From positions 5,127 to 69,126 of the forward strand of contig CAZWSE010000003.1 of NCBI GenBank assembly GCA_964636575.1: 64,000 bases of DNA, read 5' to 3'. Source of the stretch: CAZWSE01 sp964636575. GTDB taxonomy: Bacteria; Pseudomonadota; Alphaproteobacteria; Rhodobacterales; Rhodobacteraceae. The notes under the pieces were generated by a model. That model saw nothing but the letters and a program-made list of their open reading frames with translations. It did not search any database and had not been told where the DNA came from. Numbering within the stretch: position 1 is the first letter of the stretch; every line of letters begins with the position of its first letter. This document shows positions 36,229 to 44,384 of this stretch, piece after piece. The translations under genes were made by a program, and so were the position numbers.

Positions 36229-36250
36229 TATGTATACCATTGTGTACAAT
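36229..36250. promoter_or_regulatory. GntR-type operator candidate between acnA and the DUF1223 gene
   Basis: ATTGTGTACAAT (36239-36250) is an inverted repeat of ATTGT/ACAAT and agrees with the TTGTnnACAA type bound by many GntR-family regulators. It is preceded by TATGTATACCAT, a second related GTATAC core. The remaining bases of the 231-base acnA-DUF1223 interval show nothing I can name. Confidence 0.35.
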
Positions 36251-36364
36251 CGTTAACGAAGCAGTAACACTCGGGCGGGCTCACGAGGTCTCGCAAAACC
36301 TTGATTGGTTATTTCAATATGCTTGCACTAGATGCTTACTAACATTCTTGGAGCATTGTGACGA

Positions 36365-37060
36365 ATGATGAAATTTCTCAAAGCCTGTGCGGCCGTGGCC
36401 TTGTTGGGCGCGACACCTTTGCACGCGCAATCCAGCCCTGTTGTGGTTGAGTTGTTTACGTCTCAGGGCTGCTCAAGCTGTCCTCCTGCGGACAAGTTGT
36501 TGCATGAGCTGGCAAAGAAAGACGGCGTTATAGCGCTGTCGCTGCACGTGGACTATTGGGATTACATCGGGTGGAAAGATGAATTCGCTGATCCGGCTTA
36601 CACCGCGCGTCAAAAGGGATACGCCCGTGTTGCGAGCCGTCGGTCGATTTACACGCCGCAAATGATTGTGAACGGCAGTGATTCAATTGTCGGGGCAAAA
36701 CCGATGCGGATTTCGGACACCGTGCAAGCACACAGTCAAAAGGCCGCGACGGTGGCTTTGGACGTTGGTCGCGCAGGGGACAGTGTTACCATTTCAGCCA
36801 CGTCGCTCGGAGCGCGCGGGAGTATGGTGGTTCAACTGGTGCAATATACCCCCCAGAAGAAATCTCGGATCACCCGAGGCGAAAATGCGGGCCATACGAT
36901 ATCATACGTAAACGTCGTTGAGACCTGGGATGTGGTTGGTGACTGGAATGGTGATAGTGCTTTGGAGTTGTCTGTGAAAGCGTCGAATGACATGCCAGTT
37001 GTTGTACTGATCCAAAAAGCAGATCACGGGGAAATTATTGCTGCTGCGATGATCGAATAA
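36365..37060 (+). CDS. DUF1223 domain-containing secreted thioredoxin-like protein
   Basis: 231 residues with a signal peptide (FLKACAAVALLGATPLHA) and the DUF1223 opening 'VVVELFTSQGCSSCPPADKLL', whose CSSC pair sits where thioredoxins carry their redox cysteines. 'DYWDYIGWKDEFADPAYTARQKGYA' and 'YTPQMIVNGSD' are other family blocks. Likely periplasmic; the redox partner is unknown. Divergent from acnA. Confidence 0.9.
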   Translation: MMKFLKACAAVALLGATPLHAQSSPVVVELFTSQGCSSCPPADKLLHELAKKDGVIALSLHVDYWDYIGWKDEFADPAYTARQKGYARVASRRSIYTPQMIVNGSDSIVGAKPMRISDTVQAHSQKAATVALDVGRAGDSVTISATSLGARGSMVVQLVQYTPQKKSRITRGENAGHTISYVNVVETWDVVGDWNGDSALELSVKASNDMPVVVLIQKADHGEIIAAAMIE

Positions 37061-37143
37061 GGCCCTTTCAATCCGCAGACGGCCTACTTTTCGACAGGAG
37101 ATGGATCGAACGCGATCGTTGAAATGGTCGTATGATCTTGATC

Positions 37144-38007
37144 CTACTTTCGAAAAGTCTCGCGGTACCAAACATAAATCCCTGCTGCGGCAATAATCAC
37201 GGCGCCGATCAAAGTCCATTGATCTGGAAATTCATTGTAGAACAAAGCCCCCCAAAGGATCGCAAAGATCAGTCCGGTATAGGAAAACGGTGCCAGCATA
37301 CTGGCCTCGCCCAACCGCAAGGCTCTTATCAGCAGCAATTGACCGGTGGTTCCAACGAAGGCGATTGCGGCCATTTTTACCCAATCTACTCCGTTGGCAC
37401 CTTGCCATACAAATGGCAGCATCGCGCTTAGGATAAGCATCCCGACCAGCCCTGTATAAAACAGCGAGGTCCAGACGTCCTCGTCTGAGCCGACAAAACG
37501 GGTCAAAAGGGCGTAGCAAGAATAGCAAGCTGCCGCGAGCAGTGGAAAAATTGCGTAAATCGAAAACAGGTCAGACCCAGGCCGAATGATGATAAGCGCA
37601 CCAATCATCGCGGCCAAGATCCCGACAACGCGCCTGACCCCCAAGCGTTCGCCTAAAAACAACGCCGCCCCGAGCGTGATCAATACAGGGTTCACCCCCA
37701 TGATCGCCGAGGCTTCTGCCAATCCGATGTTCGCAAGACCCGTAAAGAAAAACCACGTGGCCCCCATCAGCGCAAAAGACCGGAGGATCTGAATTTTGGG
37801 ATATTTGGTGCGCACGACCACCCTGCGCCTTGGCCAGATCAGAACTGTAACGATCAGCATTTGCCCCGCATAGCGCGCCCAGAGCGTTGGCATAATCCCG
37901 ATGTCCGGAGCCAGCCCTTTGACGATCGCATCCATAATGGTGAAGCTGAAAATAGCCGATACCATCAATGCGATTGCAAGTGGGTTTTGAGAGACGGGGC
38001 TATTCAC
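37144..38007 (-). CDS. DMT family transporter (EamA domains)
   Basis: 287 residues with ten hydrophobic helices in two EamA repeats. 'LWARYAGQMLIVTVL', 'SAIMGVNPVLITLGAALFLGERLGVRR' and 'EASMLAPFSYTGLIFAILWGALFYNEFPDQWTLIGAVIIAAAGIYV' are characteristic. Substrate unknown. Monocistronic, next to a leftward FliG-like gene. Confidence 0.9.
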   Translation of the reverse strand: MNSPVSQNPLAIALMVSAIFSFTIMDAIVKGLAPDIGIMPTLWARYAGQMLIVTVLIWPRRRVVVRTKYPKIQILRSFALMGATWFFFTGLANIGLAEASAIMGVNPVLITLGAALFLGERLGVRRVVGILAAMIGALIIIRPGSDLFSIYAIFPLLAAACYSCYALLTRFVGSDEDVWTSLFYTGLVGMLILSAMLPFVWQGANGVDWVKMAAIAFVGTTGQLLLIRALRLGEASMLAPFSYTGLIFAILWGALFYNEFPDQWTLIGAVIIAAAGIYVWYRETFRK

Positions 38008-38060
38008 GCCTTAGGTGTTACGCCTGAGGGGAAACCTTGTCTAGCCACGGGATCAAGCGC

Positions 38061-39134
38061 CTATTCGTCTTCTTCGGGGTCTTCGCTGAGCAGGGTCAGC
38101 TCACCACTGGATTGCAGAGCACGAATGGCTGCGACGACTTCGGACATTGCAGCCTCACCATCTTTGGTTTTAACAGTGCCAGCCTCACCAATTTCTTCAC
38201 GCAGAGCGTCCGCCATGCGGGACGACATATTTGACAGGATGTGTTCAGATGCGTCCATCAATCCGGTGGCTTGCGCATAGGCCAAGGCGATTACCAATTG
38301 AGGTTGATCAACATCGCGCACAATGCGCGGCACGTCGCGTTCGGCAATGCGGGTTGGGATGTTTGCGAAGGTAAATATCGCTTTGCGAACTTCCTGCGCG
38401 AAATCGGCGTCTGTTTCATCCAGTCCTGTCAAAACGTCTTCACGCGTTGCGGCGATGGACGAGTTTAGGATGGCGCCTACACGTTCTACAGGGCCGTCTT
38501 CAAAAGCTGTGACAGGTTGTGCTTCAAGCTGTGTTCCAAGAGACAGCCCAATCCGTTCAACAGCGTCTGGCATAATGGCATGCGTTTGCGAGACAGCATA
38601 TGTGATGCGACGGGCGCGTGGGCCTGGAAGTTTGCCCAAAAGCTCTGCCGCTTTGCCAACGTCGAGTTTGGACAAAACAACCGCTGCGATTTCAATGCTT
38701 TCCTGTTCCAGAACGGGCAGCAATTCCTCGATTTCTAAACCCTTGATTTTGACCCAAGGGTCACCGCCCTGACGCACGCCAGCCTCTTTGCGCAAGCGCG
38801 CTGCTGTTTGGGCGCTTATTTTACCATCCAACATGGAAAGCGCACCTGCGAGCCCCTTCGGGAAGGACAAACCAATGCTTTCCAGCTCATCCGCAAATTC
38901 GGCAACCACCGCTGACAAAGTATCGCGATCGATACTGCGCATTGTGCCAAGTTGTTGGGTAAGTTCGGCCTGAAGACCGTCTGGCAATGCCTCAAGCGGA
39001 ATATCGGCGCCTTCGTTCACCAATAGGCGCACGACGATTGCCGCTTTCGCTTTTCGACTAAGCGGGCGCACACCCCCATGAACCGATGGGAGAGACCCGG
39101 ATGGTGAAAAATCGATGTTTGCCAGTTCGTTCAT
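38061..39134 (-). CDS. FliG C-terminal domain-like protein
   Basis: 357 residues. The order of helices and motifs ('LSRKAKAAIVVRLLVNEGADIPL', 'ELLPVLEQESIEIAAVVLSKLDVGKAAELLGKLP', 'ARRITYAVSQTH', 'FANIPTRIAERDVPRIVRDVDQPQLVIAL') matches the FliG middle and C-terminal domains, including an EHPQ-like position. No other flagellar gene is nearby. The ATG at 39134 (MNELANIDFSPSG) is preferred; the longer frame would add an implausible cysteine-rich leader. It may be the FliG used by a flagellar set elsewhere, or a repurposed paralogue. Confidence 0.75.
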   Translation of the reverse strand: MNELANIDFSPSGSLPSVHGGVRPLSRKAKAAIVVRLLVNEGADIPLEALPDGLQAELTQQLGTMRSIDRDTLSAVVAEFADELESIGLSFPKGLAGALSMLDGKISAQTAARLRKEAGVRQGGDPWVKIKGLEIEELLPVLEQESIEIAAVVLSKLDVGKAAELLGKLPGPRARRITYAVSQTHAIMPDAVERIGLSLGTQLEAQPVTAFEDGPVERVGAILNSSIAATREDVLTGLDETDADFAQEVRKAIFTFANIPTRIAERDVPRIVRDVDQPQLVIALAYAQATGLMDASEHILSNMSSRMADALREEIGEAGTVKTKDGEAAMSEVVAAIRALQSSGELTLLSEDPEEDE

Positions 39135-39193
39135 GTTGCCCGCCTGTTCTGCGTTACAGAACGTATGGCAGACAAGCGTGAACAAAGGCTGAA

Positions 39194-39724
39194 CTAGTAG
39201 TCGTAAGTTTTGCCTGTCTTCAAAGCGGTCCGAAGCGATTTTTCAGGCCAACCGCCTTTGCCGCCACGGGCTTGGATCTCGTTTAGCTGGGCGCGGGCTG
39301 CGTCTGTATCGCCTTGCTCCAGAAAGCCCTGGCCCATGTAAGAGCGTGCAAGCAGGTTGTCTGGGTTCTTGTCAATTGCTTGCTGGTAAAAGGCCATGCC
39401 GCGGTCGATATCGCCCATTTTGCGGTGCGTGAAGCCGAGATATGTCAGAACGCGGTCGCTTTTTTGGTCGGACATTGCTGCCAAAACGGTTTGAGCGTCC
39501 TCATACCGGCCAGCATATGCGAGTTCGCGAACGCCTTTGTATAGTGTGTCATCGTCCAGCTTGCTGTCTTGCGCGTTTACGCATTCCCCTTTGCGTTCGT
39601 CCCAAACCTGACTGTTTTTGCACTCTTTTGTGGTTTTGGTCGTTTTGGGAGGTGAGCTGTCACCGCCACCCGCGGCGAATGCATATGTCGGGACGATGAA
39701 GGCGAGGGCAAGCAAAGGACGCAT
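39194..39724 (-). CDS. Secreted TPR-repeat protein
   Basis: 176 residues: signal peptide (MRPLLALAFIVPTYAFA), a Ser/Thr/Lys spacer, a small Cys motif 'CKNSQVWDERKGEC', and about three TPR units (LAYAGRYEDAQTVLAAMSD; VLTYLGFTHRKMGDIDRGMAFYQQAIDKNPD; LLARSYMGQGFLEQGDTDAARAQL). Probably periplasmic scaffold; function unknown. The Cys motif recurs in the small secreted protein encoded just upstream. Confidence 0.8.
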   Translation of the reverse strand: MRPLLALAFIVPTYAFAAGGGDSSPPKTTKTTKECKNSQVWDERKGECVNAQDSKLDDDTLYKGVRELAYAGRYEDAQTVLAAMSDQKSDRVLTYLGFTHRKMGDIDRGMAFYQQAIDKNPDNLLARSYMGQGFLEQGDTDAARAQLNEIQARGGKGGWPEKSLRTALKTGKTYDY

Positions 39725-39776
39725 GGGAAATCTCCAGTTGGGTCAGCTACATGGTAATTTGAAATCGAAAAATGAA

Positions 39777-39801
39777 AAGGCGACCCATAGCAGGCCGCCT
39801 T
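39777..39801 (-). terminator. Intrinsic terminator of the small secreted protein gene
   Basis: Nine-base stem on the minus strand (one G-U), seven-base loop, then a U-rich tail (TTTTCATTTTTC). It separates the small gene from the TPR gene, so the latter probably has its own promoter. Confidence 0.6.
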
Positions 39802-39833
39802 CACGTCTTGGTGACATGTCACGGGGCAGCGGC

Positions 39834-39992
39834 TTAGCTGCTAATCTGCTGCGTACATGTGCTGGTCGCTGAATCCCATACTGTGCCTTCCGCACAGGAC
39901 ATCGCTTGGTGTTGCTTTCCACTGCACATGGCCATGGACATTGCCGGTAGCGCTGTCAAAGCGACAGCCGCCAGAAGGGTCTTGATGTTCAT
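39834..39992 (-). CDS. Small secreted cysteine protein, unknown function
   Basis: 52 codons: MNIKTLLAAVALTALPAMSM is a signal peptide, then a short mature peptide with three cysteines and the motif 'CAEGTVWDSATSTC'. AGGAG lies eight bases before the ATG, an excellent ribosome-binding site, and a terminator follows. The C-x4-VWD-x5-C motif is shared with the adjacent TPR protein, pointing to a common small fold. It lies 83 bases downstream of purB; it has no similarity to PurB. Confidence 0.7.
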   Translation of the reverse strand: MNIKTLLAAVALTALPAMSMAMCSGKQHQAMSCAEGTVWDSATSTCTQQISS

Positions 39993-40075
39993 CTTAGGCT
40001 CTCCTGTTTTTACGTGTCGCTATGGTAGGACAGCTTTCCCTAAGGTCAAAACAGTTTTTTTCCACCCAAGCGGTC

Positions 40076-41380
40076 TTATGCCCCGAAAACGCGTTTGAAA
40101 ATCGTGTCTACATGCTTGGTGTGGTAGCTCATGTCGAATTTTTCTTCGATCCCGTCGACACCCAAGGCCGCAACAACTTCCTTGTCGGCAAGAAGCTCTT
40201 CCTTGAAATCTGTGCGCTCTTCCCAGACTTTAAGGGCATTGCGCTGCACCATGGCATAACTGTCTTCGCGGCTGACGCCTGCTTGGGTCAACGCAAGCAG
40301 AACGCGTTGTGACATGACCAGACCTGGAAACTTGTTCATGTTGTCGAGCATGTTGTCTGGAAAGATCAGCATGTTGTCGATCACGCCAGTTAACCGGTGC
40401 AGGGCGAAATCAAGAGTAATCGTCGCATCTGGCCCAATGGCGCGTTCGACGGAAGAGTGTGAAATATCGCGTTCATGCCAGAGCGTCACGTTTTCCATCG
40501 CGGGAATGACGGCCATACGAACGGTGCGTGCAAGACCGGTCAGGTTTTCGGTCAAGACGGGGTTCTTTTTGTGGGGCATGGCCGAGGAGCCTTTTTGACC
40601 CACCGAGAAAAACTCAGCCCCTTCAAGAACTTCTGTGCGCTGCATGTGCCGGACTTCGGTCGCGACGTTCTCAATAGAGCTGGCCACAACACCAAGGGTC
40701 GCAAAGAACGCAGCATGACGGTCACGCGGGATGACTTGGGTGCTGATCGGTTCAGGGGTCAGGCCGAGCTTTTCGCAGACGTGGTCTTCGATGCTTGGGT
40801 CAATATTGGCGAAAGTACCGACAGCACCTGAAATCGCGCCGGTCGCGATTTCGTCGCGGGCGGTGCGCAGGCGGGCCAAGTTGCGGTCCATTTCGGCGTA
40901 GAACCGTGCGAAGGTCAGGCCCATTGTGGTGGGTTCCGCATGGATCCCGTGGCTGCGGCCAACGCGCAGAGTGTCCTTGTGTTCCACCGCGCGGCGTTTC
41001 AGTGCAGCCAGCAGAAGATCCATGTCGGCGATCAGAATGTCCGCGGCACGGGTCAATTGCACATTGAAACAGGTGTCCAGAACGTCGGAAGAGGTCATGC
41101 CTTGGTGCACAAAACGGGCTTCATCGGATCCGACGTGCTCTGCCAGATGGGTCAAAAAGGCGATGACATCGTGTTTGGTGACGGCTTCGATTTCATCAAT
41201 CCGTGCAACGTCGAACTCAACATCCTTGGCTTTCCAAACAGCCTCCGCGTTTTCGCGCGGAATAACACCCAGATCTGCCATCGCGTCACAGGCATGTGCT
41301 TCGATCTCGAACCAGATGCGGAACTTGGTTTCGGGGGACCAAATGGAAACCATGTCGGGACGGGAATAGCGGGGGATCAT
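40076..41380 (-). CDS. purB: Adenylosuccinate lyase
   Basis: 434-residue purine enzyme that splits adenylosuccinate and SAICAR, releasing fumarate. The superfamily signature 'VGQKGSSAMPHKKNPVLTENL' and the catalytic His regions 'QGMTSSDVLDT' and 'GRSHGIHAEPTTMG' are intact. Start MIPRYSRPDMVSIWSPETKFR is standard. Divergent from the secreted protein at 41467. Confidence 0.97.
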   Translation of the reverse strand: MIPRYSRPDMVSIWSPETKFRIWFEIEAHACDAMADLGVIPRENAEAVWKAKDVEFDVARIDEIEAVTKHDVIAFLTHLAEHVGSDEARFVHQGMTSSDVLDTCFNVQLTRAADILIADMDLLLAALKRRAVEHKDTLRVGRSHGIHAEPTTMGLTFARFYAEMDRNLARLRTARDEIATGAISGAVGTFANIDPSIEDHVCEKLGLTPEPISTQVIPRDRHAAFFATLGVVASSIENVATEVRHMQRTEVLEGAEFFSVGQKGSSAMPHKKNPVLTENLTGLARTVRMAVIPAMENVTLWHERDISHSSVERAIGPDATITLDFALHRLTGVIDNMLIFPDNMLDNMNKFPGLVMSQRVLLALTQAGVSREDSYAMVQRNALKVWEERTDFKEELLADKEVVAALGVDGIEEKFDMSYHTKHVDTIFKRVFGA

Positions 41381-41466
41381 GTGTGGGCAACCTTTTTGTG
41401 AGTTGTGCAGATGTTTGTGTGCGTCTTAGACTGCGCGGCGAAGGGTCACAAGCGAGGGGCGCAGAA

Positions 41467-41796
41467 ATGAGACATCTTGCTATTGTTGCTGTGTTGCTTG
41501 GATCAGCGGTGCAGGCGGAAGAGTGGACACCTATGACGGGGGACGACATTCGCGCCGCGTTGACCGATCAAAAATTGCAGTACGAAGGCGCATGGCAAGA
41601 GTTCAAAGCCTCCGGCAGGACCTTGTATCATGCGGGCGAGCCAAGCTGGGGGTATTGGAGGGTGCAAGTGGATCAATATTGCAGCCAGTGGCCGCCCGGC
41701 GGGTTATGGGATTGCTACACTATGGAACGCAGCGGCGAGGTATTGCGCTTTGTATCCGAGTTTGGCGACATCACTGCGGCCCAAGTGGTCAAATGA
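41467..41796 (+). CDS. Secreted protein of unknown function
   Basis: 109 residues: signal peptide MRHLAIVAVLLGSAVQA, then a compact domain with two cysteines (QYCSQWPPGGLWDCY) and several aromatic residues (SWGYWRV). The start at 41467 gives a clean signal peptide; the longer frame overlaps purB. The stop overlaps the next ATG (ATGA), so the two are translationally coupled. Family not recognised. Confidence 0.7.
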   Translation: MRHLAIVAVLLGSAVQAEEWTPMTGDDIRAALTDQKLQYEGAWQEFKASGRTLYHAGEPSWGYWRVQVDQYCSQWPPGGLWDCYTMERSGEVLRFVSEFGDITAAQVVK

Positions 41797-42221
41797 GCCG
41801 GCCAGCCAGCCTGTCTGACTTTGCAGGACATTGGCAGTTTGAGCGGGTCATTGAAGATGCGCATGCGGGGCAAACGGCGACGGCCTCGGGGCAGGCGGTT
41901 TGGACAGAGGATGGCATTGATCAACTGCGCTATGACGAGACAGGGGTTCTGCTGTTGCCAGATGCCGCCCCCATGCAAATGCAACGAAGCTACATTTGGC
42001 AAGCCGATGAGACGGGCATAGACATTTGTTTTGACACAGGGCTTCCGTTTCACCGGATCAGCTTTTTTCAAGCGACCCAATCCGATGTCCACTTGTGCGC
42101 GATGGACATTTACAAAGTCAGATACTTTTTCACCCATTGGCCAGAGTGGAGTTCCATCTGGGCTGTGTCTGGACCGAAGAAAAACTACGTGATGCGCACT
42201 TTGTATTCTGTAGCGTCTTAA
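41793..42221 (+). CDS. DUF6314 family protein
   Basis: 142 residues, soluble, with a lipocalin-like pattern: 'FAGHWQFERVIEDAHAGQTATASGQAVW' at the start, 'LPFHRISF', and the ending 'WSSIWAVSGPKKNYVMRTLY', which is the DUF6314 signature as I know it. Function unknown. Coupled to the upstream secreted protein and followed by bioY after 70 bases. Confidence 0.65.
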   Translation: MSRPASLSDFAGHWQFERVIEDAHAGQTATASGQAVWTEDGIDQLRYDETGVLLLPDAAPMQMQRSYIWQADETGIDICFDTGLPFHRISFFQATQSDVHLCAMDIYKVRYFFTHWPEWSSIWAVSGPKKNYVMRTLYSVAS

Positions 42222-42291
42222 ATCTGCTTGCAGCGGTTGCTGCACTGCGGCAAGTATCGGCGACACTTATGAATTCAAAGGAGAGAGCCTT

Positions 42292-42900
42292 ATGGCCCTT
42301 GCACGAGAGAACGTTGTTCTAACAGAGATTTTTGGCGCATCCGAAGGTGCAATGTTGCGGATCAAACAAGTGGTTTTGGTCATTTTGGGCGTGGCCGCTT
42401 TGGCAATAGCGGCCAAGATCAAGCTGCCCATGTGGCCTGTACCTGCGACCCTACAGACCTTCGTCGTTCTGAGCATTGGCGCGTCTTATGGGTTGCGCTT
42501 GGGCTTGATCACGATGTTGGGGTATTTGGCCTTGGGCGTGATCGGCTTTGATGTCTTTACAGGCTCAAGCGAAACCTCTTTCGGGTTGAGCTATATGATG
42601 GGTGCGACCGGTGGATATCTGGTCGGATTTGTTGTCGCTGCAGCGGTCATGGGGGTGCTTGCGCGCAAAGGATGGGACCGGACCGCGCCTAAAATGGCGC
42701 TCTCTATGCTGATCGGGAACATCATCATTTATGCATTTGGTCTGCCGTGGATGGCCTATTTGTTTCTTGAGGCAAAAGGCATGGCCTGGGTCATGCAGTG
42801 GGGGCTTACGAATTTTATCGTCTTTGATGCAGTGAAGCTTGCCCTTGCTGCGATGCTGTTCCCTGCGCTTTGGGCTTTTGTCGGCAAGGCCCGGGATTGA
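42292..42900 (+). CDS. bioY: Biotin transporter BioY
   Basis: 202-residue S-component of an ECF-type biotin transporter, six hydrophobic helices; 'KLPMWPVPATLQTFVVLSIGASYG', 'GATGGYLVGFVVAAAVMG' and 'GLPWMAYLF' are family hallmarks. No bioM or bioN lies nearby, so it may act alone or with an energising module elsewhere. AAAGGAGAGAG precedes the ATG. I looked for a BioR box (TTATnnATAA type) upstream and saw none. Confidence 0.92.
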   Translation: MALARENVVLTEIFGASEGAMLRIKQVVLVILGVAALAIAAKIKLPMWPVPATLQTFVVLSIGASYGLRLGLITMLGYLALGVIGFDVFTGSSETSFGLSYMMGATGGYLVGFVVAAAVMGVLARKGWDRTAPKMALSMLIGNIIIYAFGLPWMAYLFLEAKGMAWVMQWGLTNFIVFDAVKLALAAMLFPALWAFVGKARD

Positions 42901-42926
42901 TAGGTTTCGAACACTGACCGGAATGA

Positions 42927-42959
42927 GAGGCGTCTCCCTGTCGGGAGGCGCCTCATTTT
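42927..42959 (+). terminator. Intrinsic terminator of bioY
   Basis: Twelve-base stem (42927-42938 with 42943-42954, one G-U), TGTC loop, followed by ATTTTA. Confidence 0.8.
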
Positions 42960-43030
42960 ACTTGTGAGGAGAGGGATGCGATGCGAGCCATTGGGATCGA
43001 CGGCCCCGTTCTGCTTGCCGTGATGTCTGA

Positions 43031-43063
43031 GCCTCCGGCGGGAGTATTTTCCAAAGGGTAAAG
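43031..43063 (+). repeat. Copy of a dispersed intergenic element
   Basis: GCCTCCGGCGGGAGTATTTT followed by CCAAAGGGTAAAG. The clearest copy in the window; the element ends at the stop codon of the leftward hydrolase gene. Confidence 0.6.
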
Positions 43064-44278
43064 CTATTCGATCAGTTCTGTTGTCACTGTCGAGCTTCGT
43101 TCAAGCGTGCGGTGCACCGGGCATTTGTCGGCGATTTCCAGCAGTTTTTTGCGCTGCTCAGTGCTAAGCGCGCCGTGCAGATGGATTTTGCGTCGGAACC
43201 CGTCGATTTTGGTGTTGCTGCCAGGTTCGGCGTCTTGCGCGTGGACCTTATCGTGGCAGACATCGACCTGTACGTGATCCAATGGCCAACCTTTGCGTCG
43301 TGCATACATCCGAATGGTCATTGATGTGCACGCCCCAAGCCCCGATGAGAGGAAGCCATAAGGTGACATGCCGCGATTTGTGCCACCGTAGGCCAGTGGT
43401 TCATCGGCCAGTACGTGATGGTGCGGACCGGATTGAATGTCCTGCAAGAAGCCGTTTTGATCAGCTTCTGAGATGCGCACAACGCCTTCGGGTGCGCCGA
43501 TGGGCGGGGCGGGGGCACGCAAATCAATATAGCGGGTAACCCATGCGGCGATGACATCTGCTGCATATTCAGCGTCGGCCATCTGCGAAATGAGATGATC
43601 TGCATTGTCGAGGGTCACAAAGGACTTGGGATGCTTTGCGGCCATGAATATCTGACTTGCATTGTCCACACTTACGATCTGATCCAGCGGGGCATGCATG
43701 ACCAAAAGCGCCGCACCGAGACGGCTGATCGCAGGTGTGAGTTCCTCTTTTGAGATGTCTTCAATGAACCCTTTGCCAATGGAGAAGGGGCGTCCGCCCA
43801 AGCTGACTTCGGCGACCCCTTTTGAGATGATCTCGGGCAGAGCATCCGCAAAATTGTGGGTGACATGTGCTGGATCGAATGGTGCCCCAAGGGTCACAAC
43901 TGCTTTGATTTGAGGGATTTCCGCGGCGGCTTTCAACACGGCTGCGCCCCCTAGGGAATGACCGATCAGCAAAGACGGTGCCATGCCGCGTTCATTTAGG
44001 TACGTGCAAGCCGCGATCAGATCGTCAACATTGGAGGTGAATGTCGTATTTTCAAACTCACCTTCCGAATGGCCCAGTCCCGTAAAGTCAAACCGCAAGA
44101 CTGCGATGCCCATGTTCGAAAGTCGTCCTGCGATCCGTTTTGCAGCGGGGATGTCTTTGGAGCATGTGAAGCAATGGGCAAACAAGGCGGTCGCCAGATG
44201 CGGCCCGTCGGGCATATCCAGCCGCGCCGCGAGTTTTGCGCCGGAGTGAGAAAGAAATGTGATGCGTTCGGTCGGCAT
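43064..44278 (-). CDS. Bifunctional alpha/beta hydrolase - OsmC family protein
   Basis: 404-residue fusion. N-terminal alpha/beta hydrolase with nucleophile elbow 'LIGHSLGGAAVLKAA' and histidine in 'LDNADHLI' (residues about 1-250); C-terminal OsmC/Ohr-like domain with the two redox cysteines in 'LGACTSMTIRMYARRKGW' and 'IADKCPVHRTLE'. Such fusions are common in proteobacteria and may couple ester and peroxide detoxification (inference). Start at 44278 has AGGAAG upstream. Confidence 0.9.
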   Translation of the reverse strand: MPTERITFLSHSGAKLAARLDMPDGPHLATALFAHCFTCSKDIPAAKRIAGRLSNMGIAVLRFDFTGLGHSEGEFENTTFTSNVDDLIAACTYLNERGMAPSLLIGHSLGGAAVLKAAAEIPQIKAVVTLGAPFDPAHVTHNFADALPEIISKGVAEVSLGGRPFSIGKGFIEDISKEELTPAISRLGAALLVMHAPLDQIVSVDNASQIFMAAKHPKSFVTLDNADHLISQMADAEYAADVIAAWVTRYIDLRAPAPPIGAPEGVVRISEADQNGFLQDIQSGPHHHVLADEPLAYGGTNRGMSPYGFLSSGLGACTSMTIRMYARRKGWPLDHVQVDVCHDKVHAQDAEPGSNTKIDGFRRKIHLHGALSTEQRKKLLEIADKCPVHRTLERSSTVTTELIE

Positions 44279-44384
44279 GGGGGCTTCCTTTTTGCAAAGC
44301 TTGCCCCCAATTAAGGGGCGAACGCCGCGTGGAGCAACCATGTGACAGGGGTGTCACGGCAAGGTGACGGATGTGTCAGTGCCG

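Noticed and set aside
42222..42291. BioR operator upstream of bioY
   Set aside because: No TTATnnATAA-type palindrome is present; TTATGAATTC is not symmetrical in the required way.
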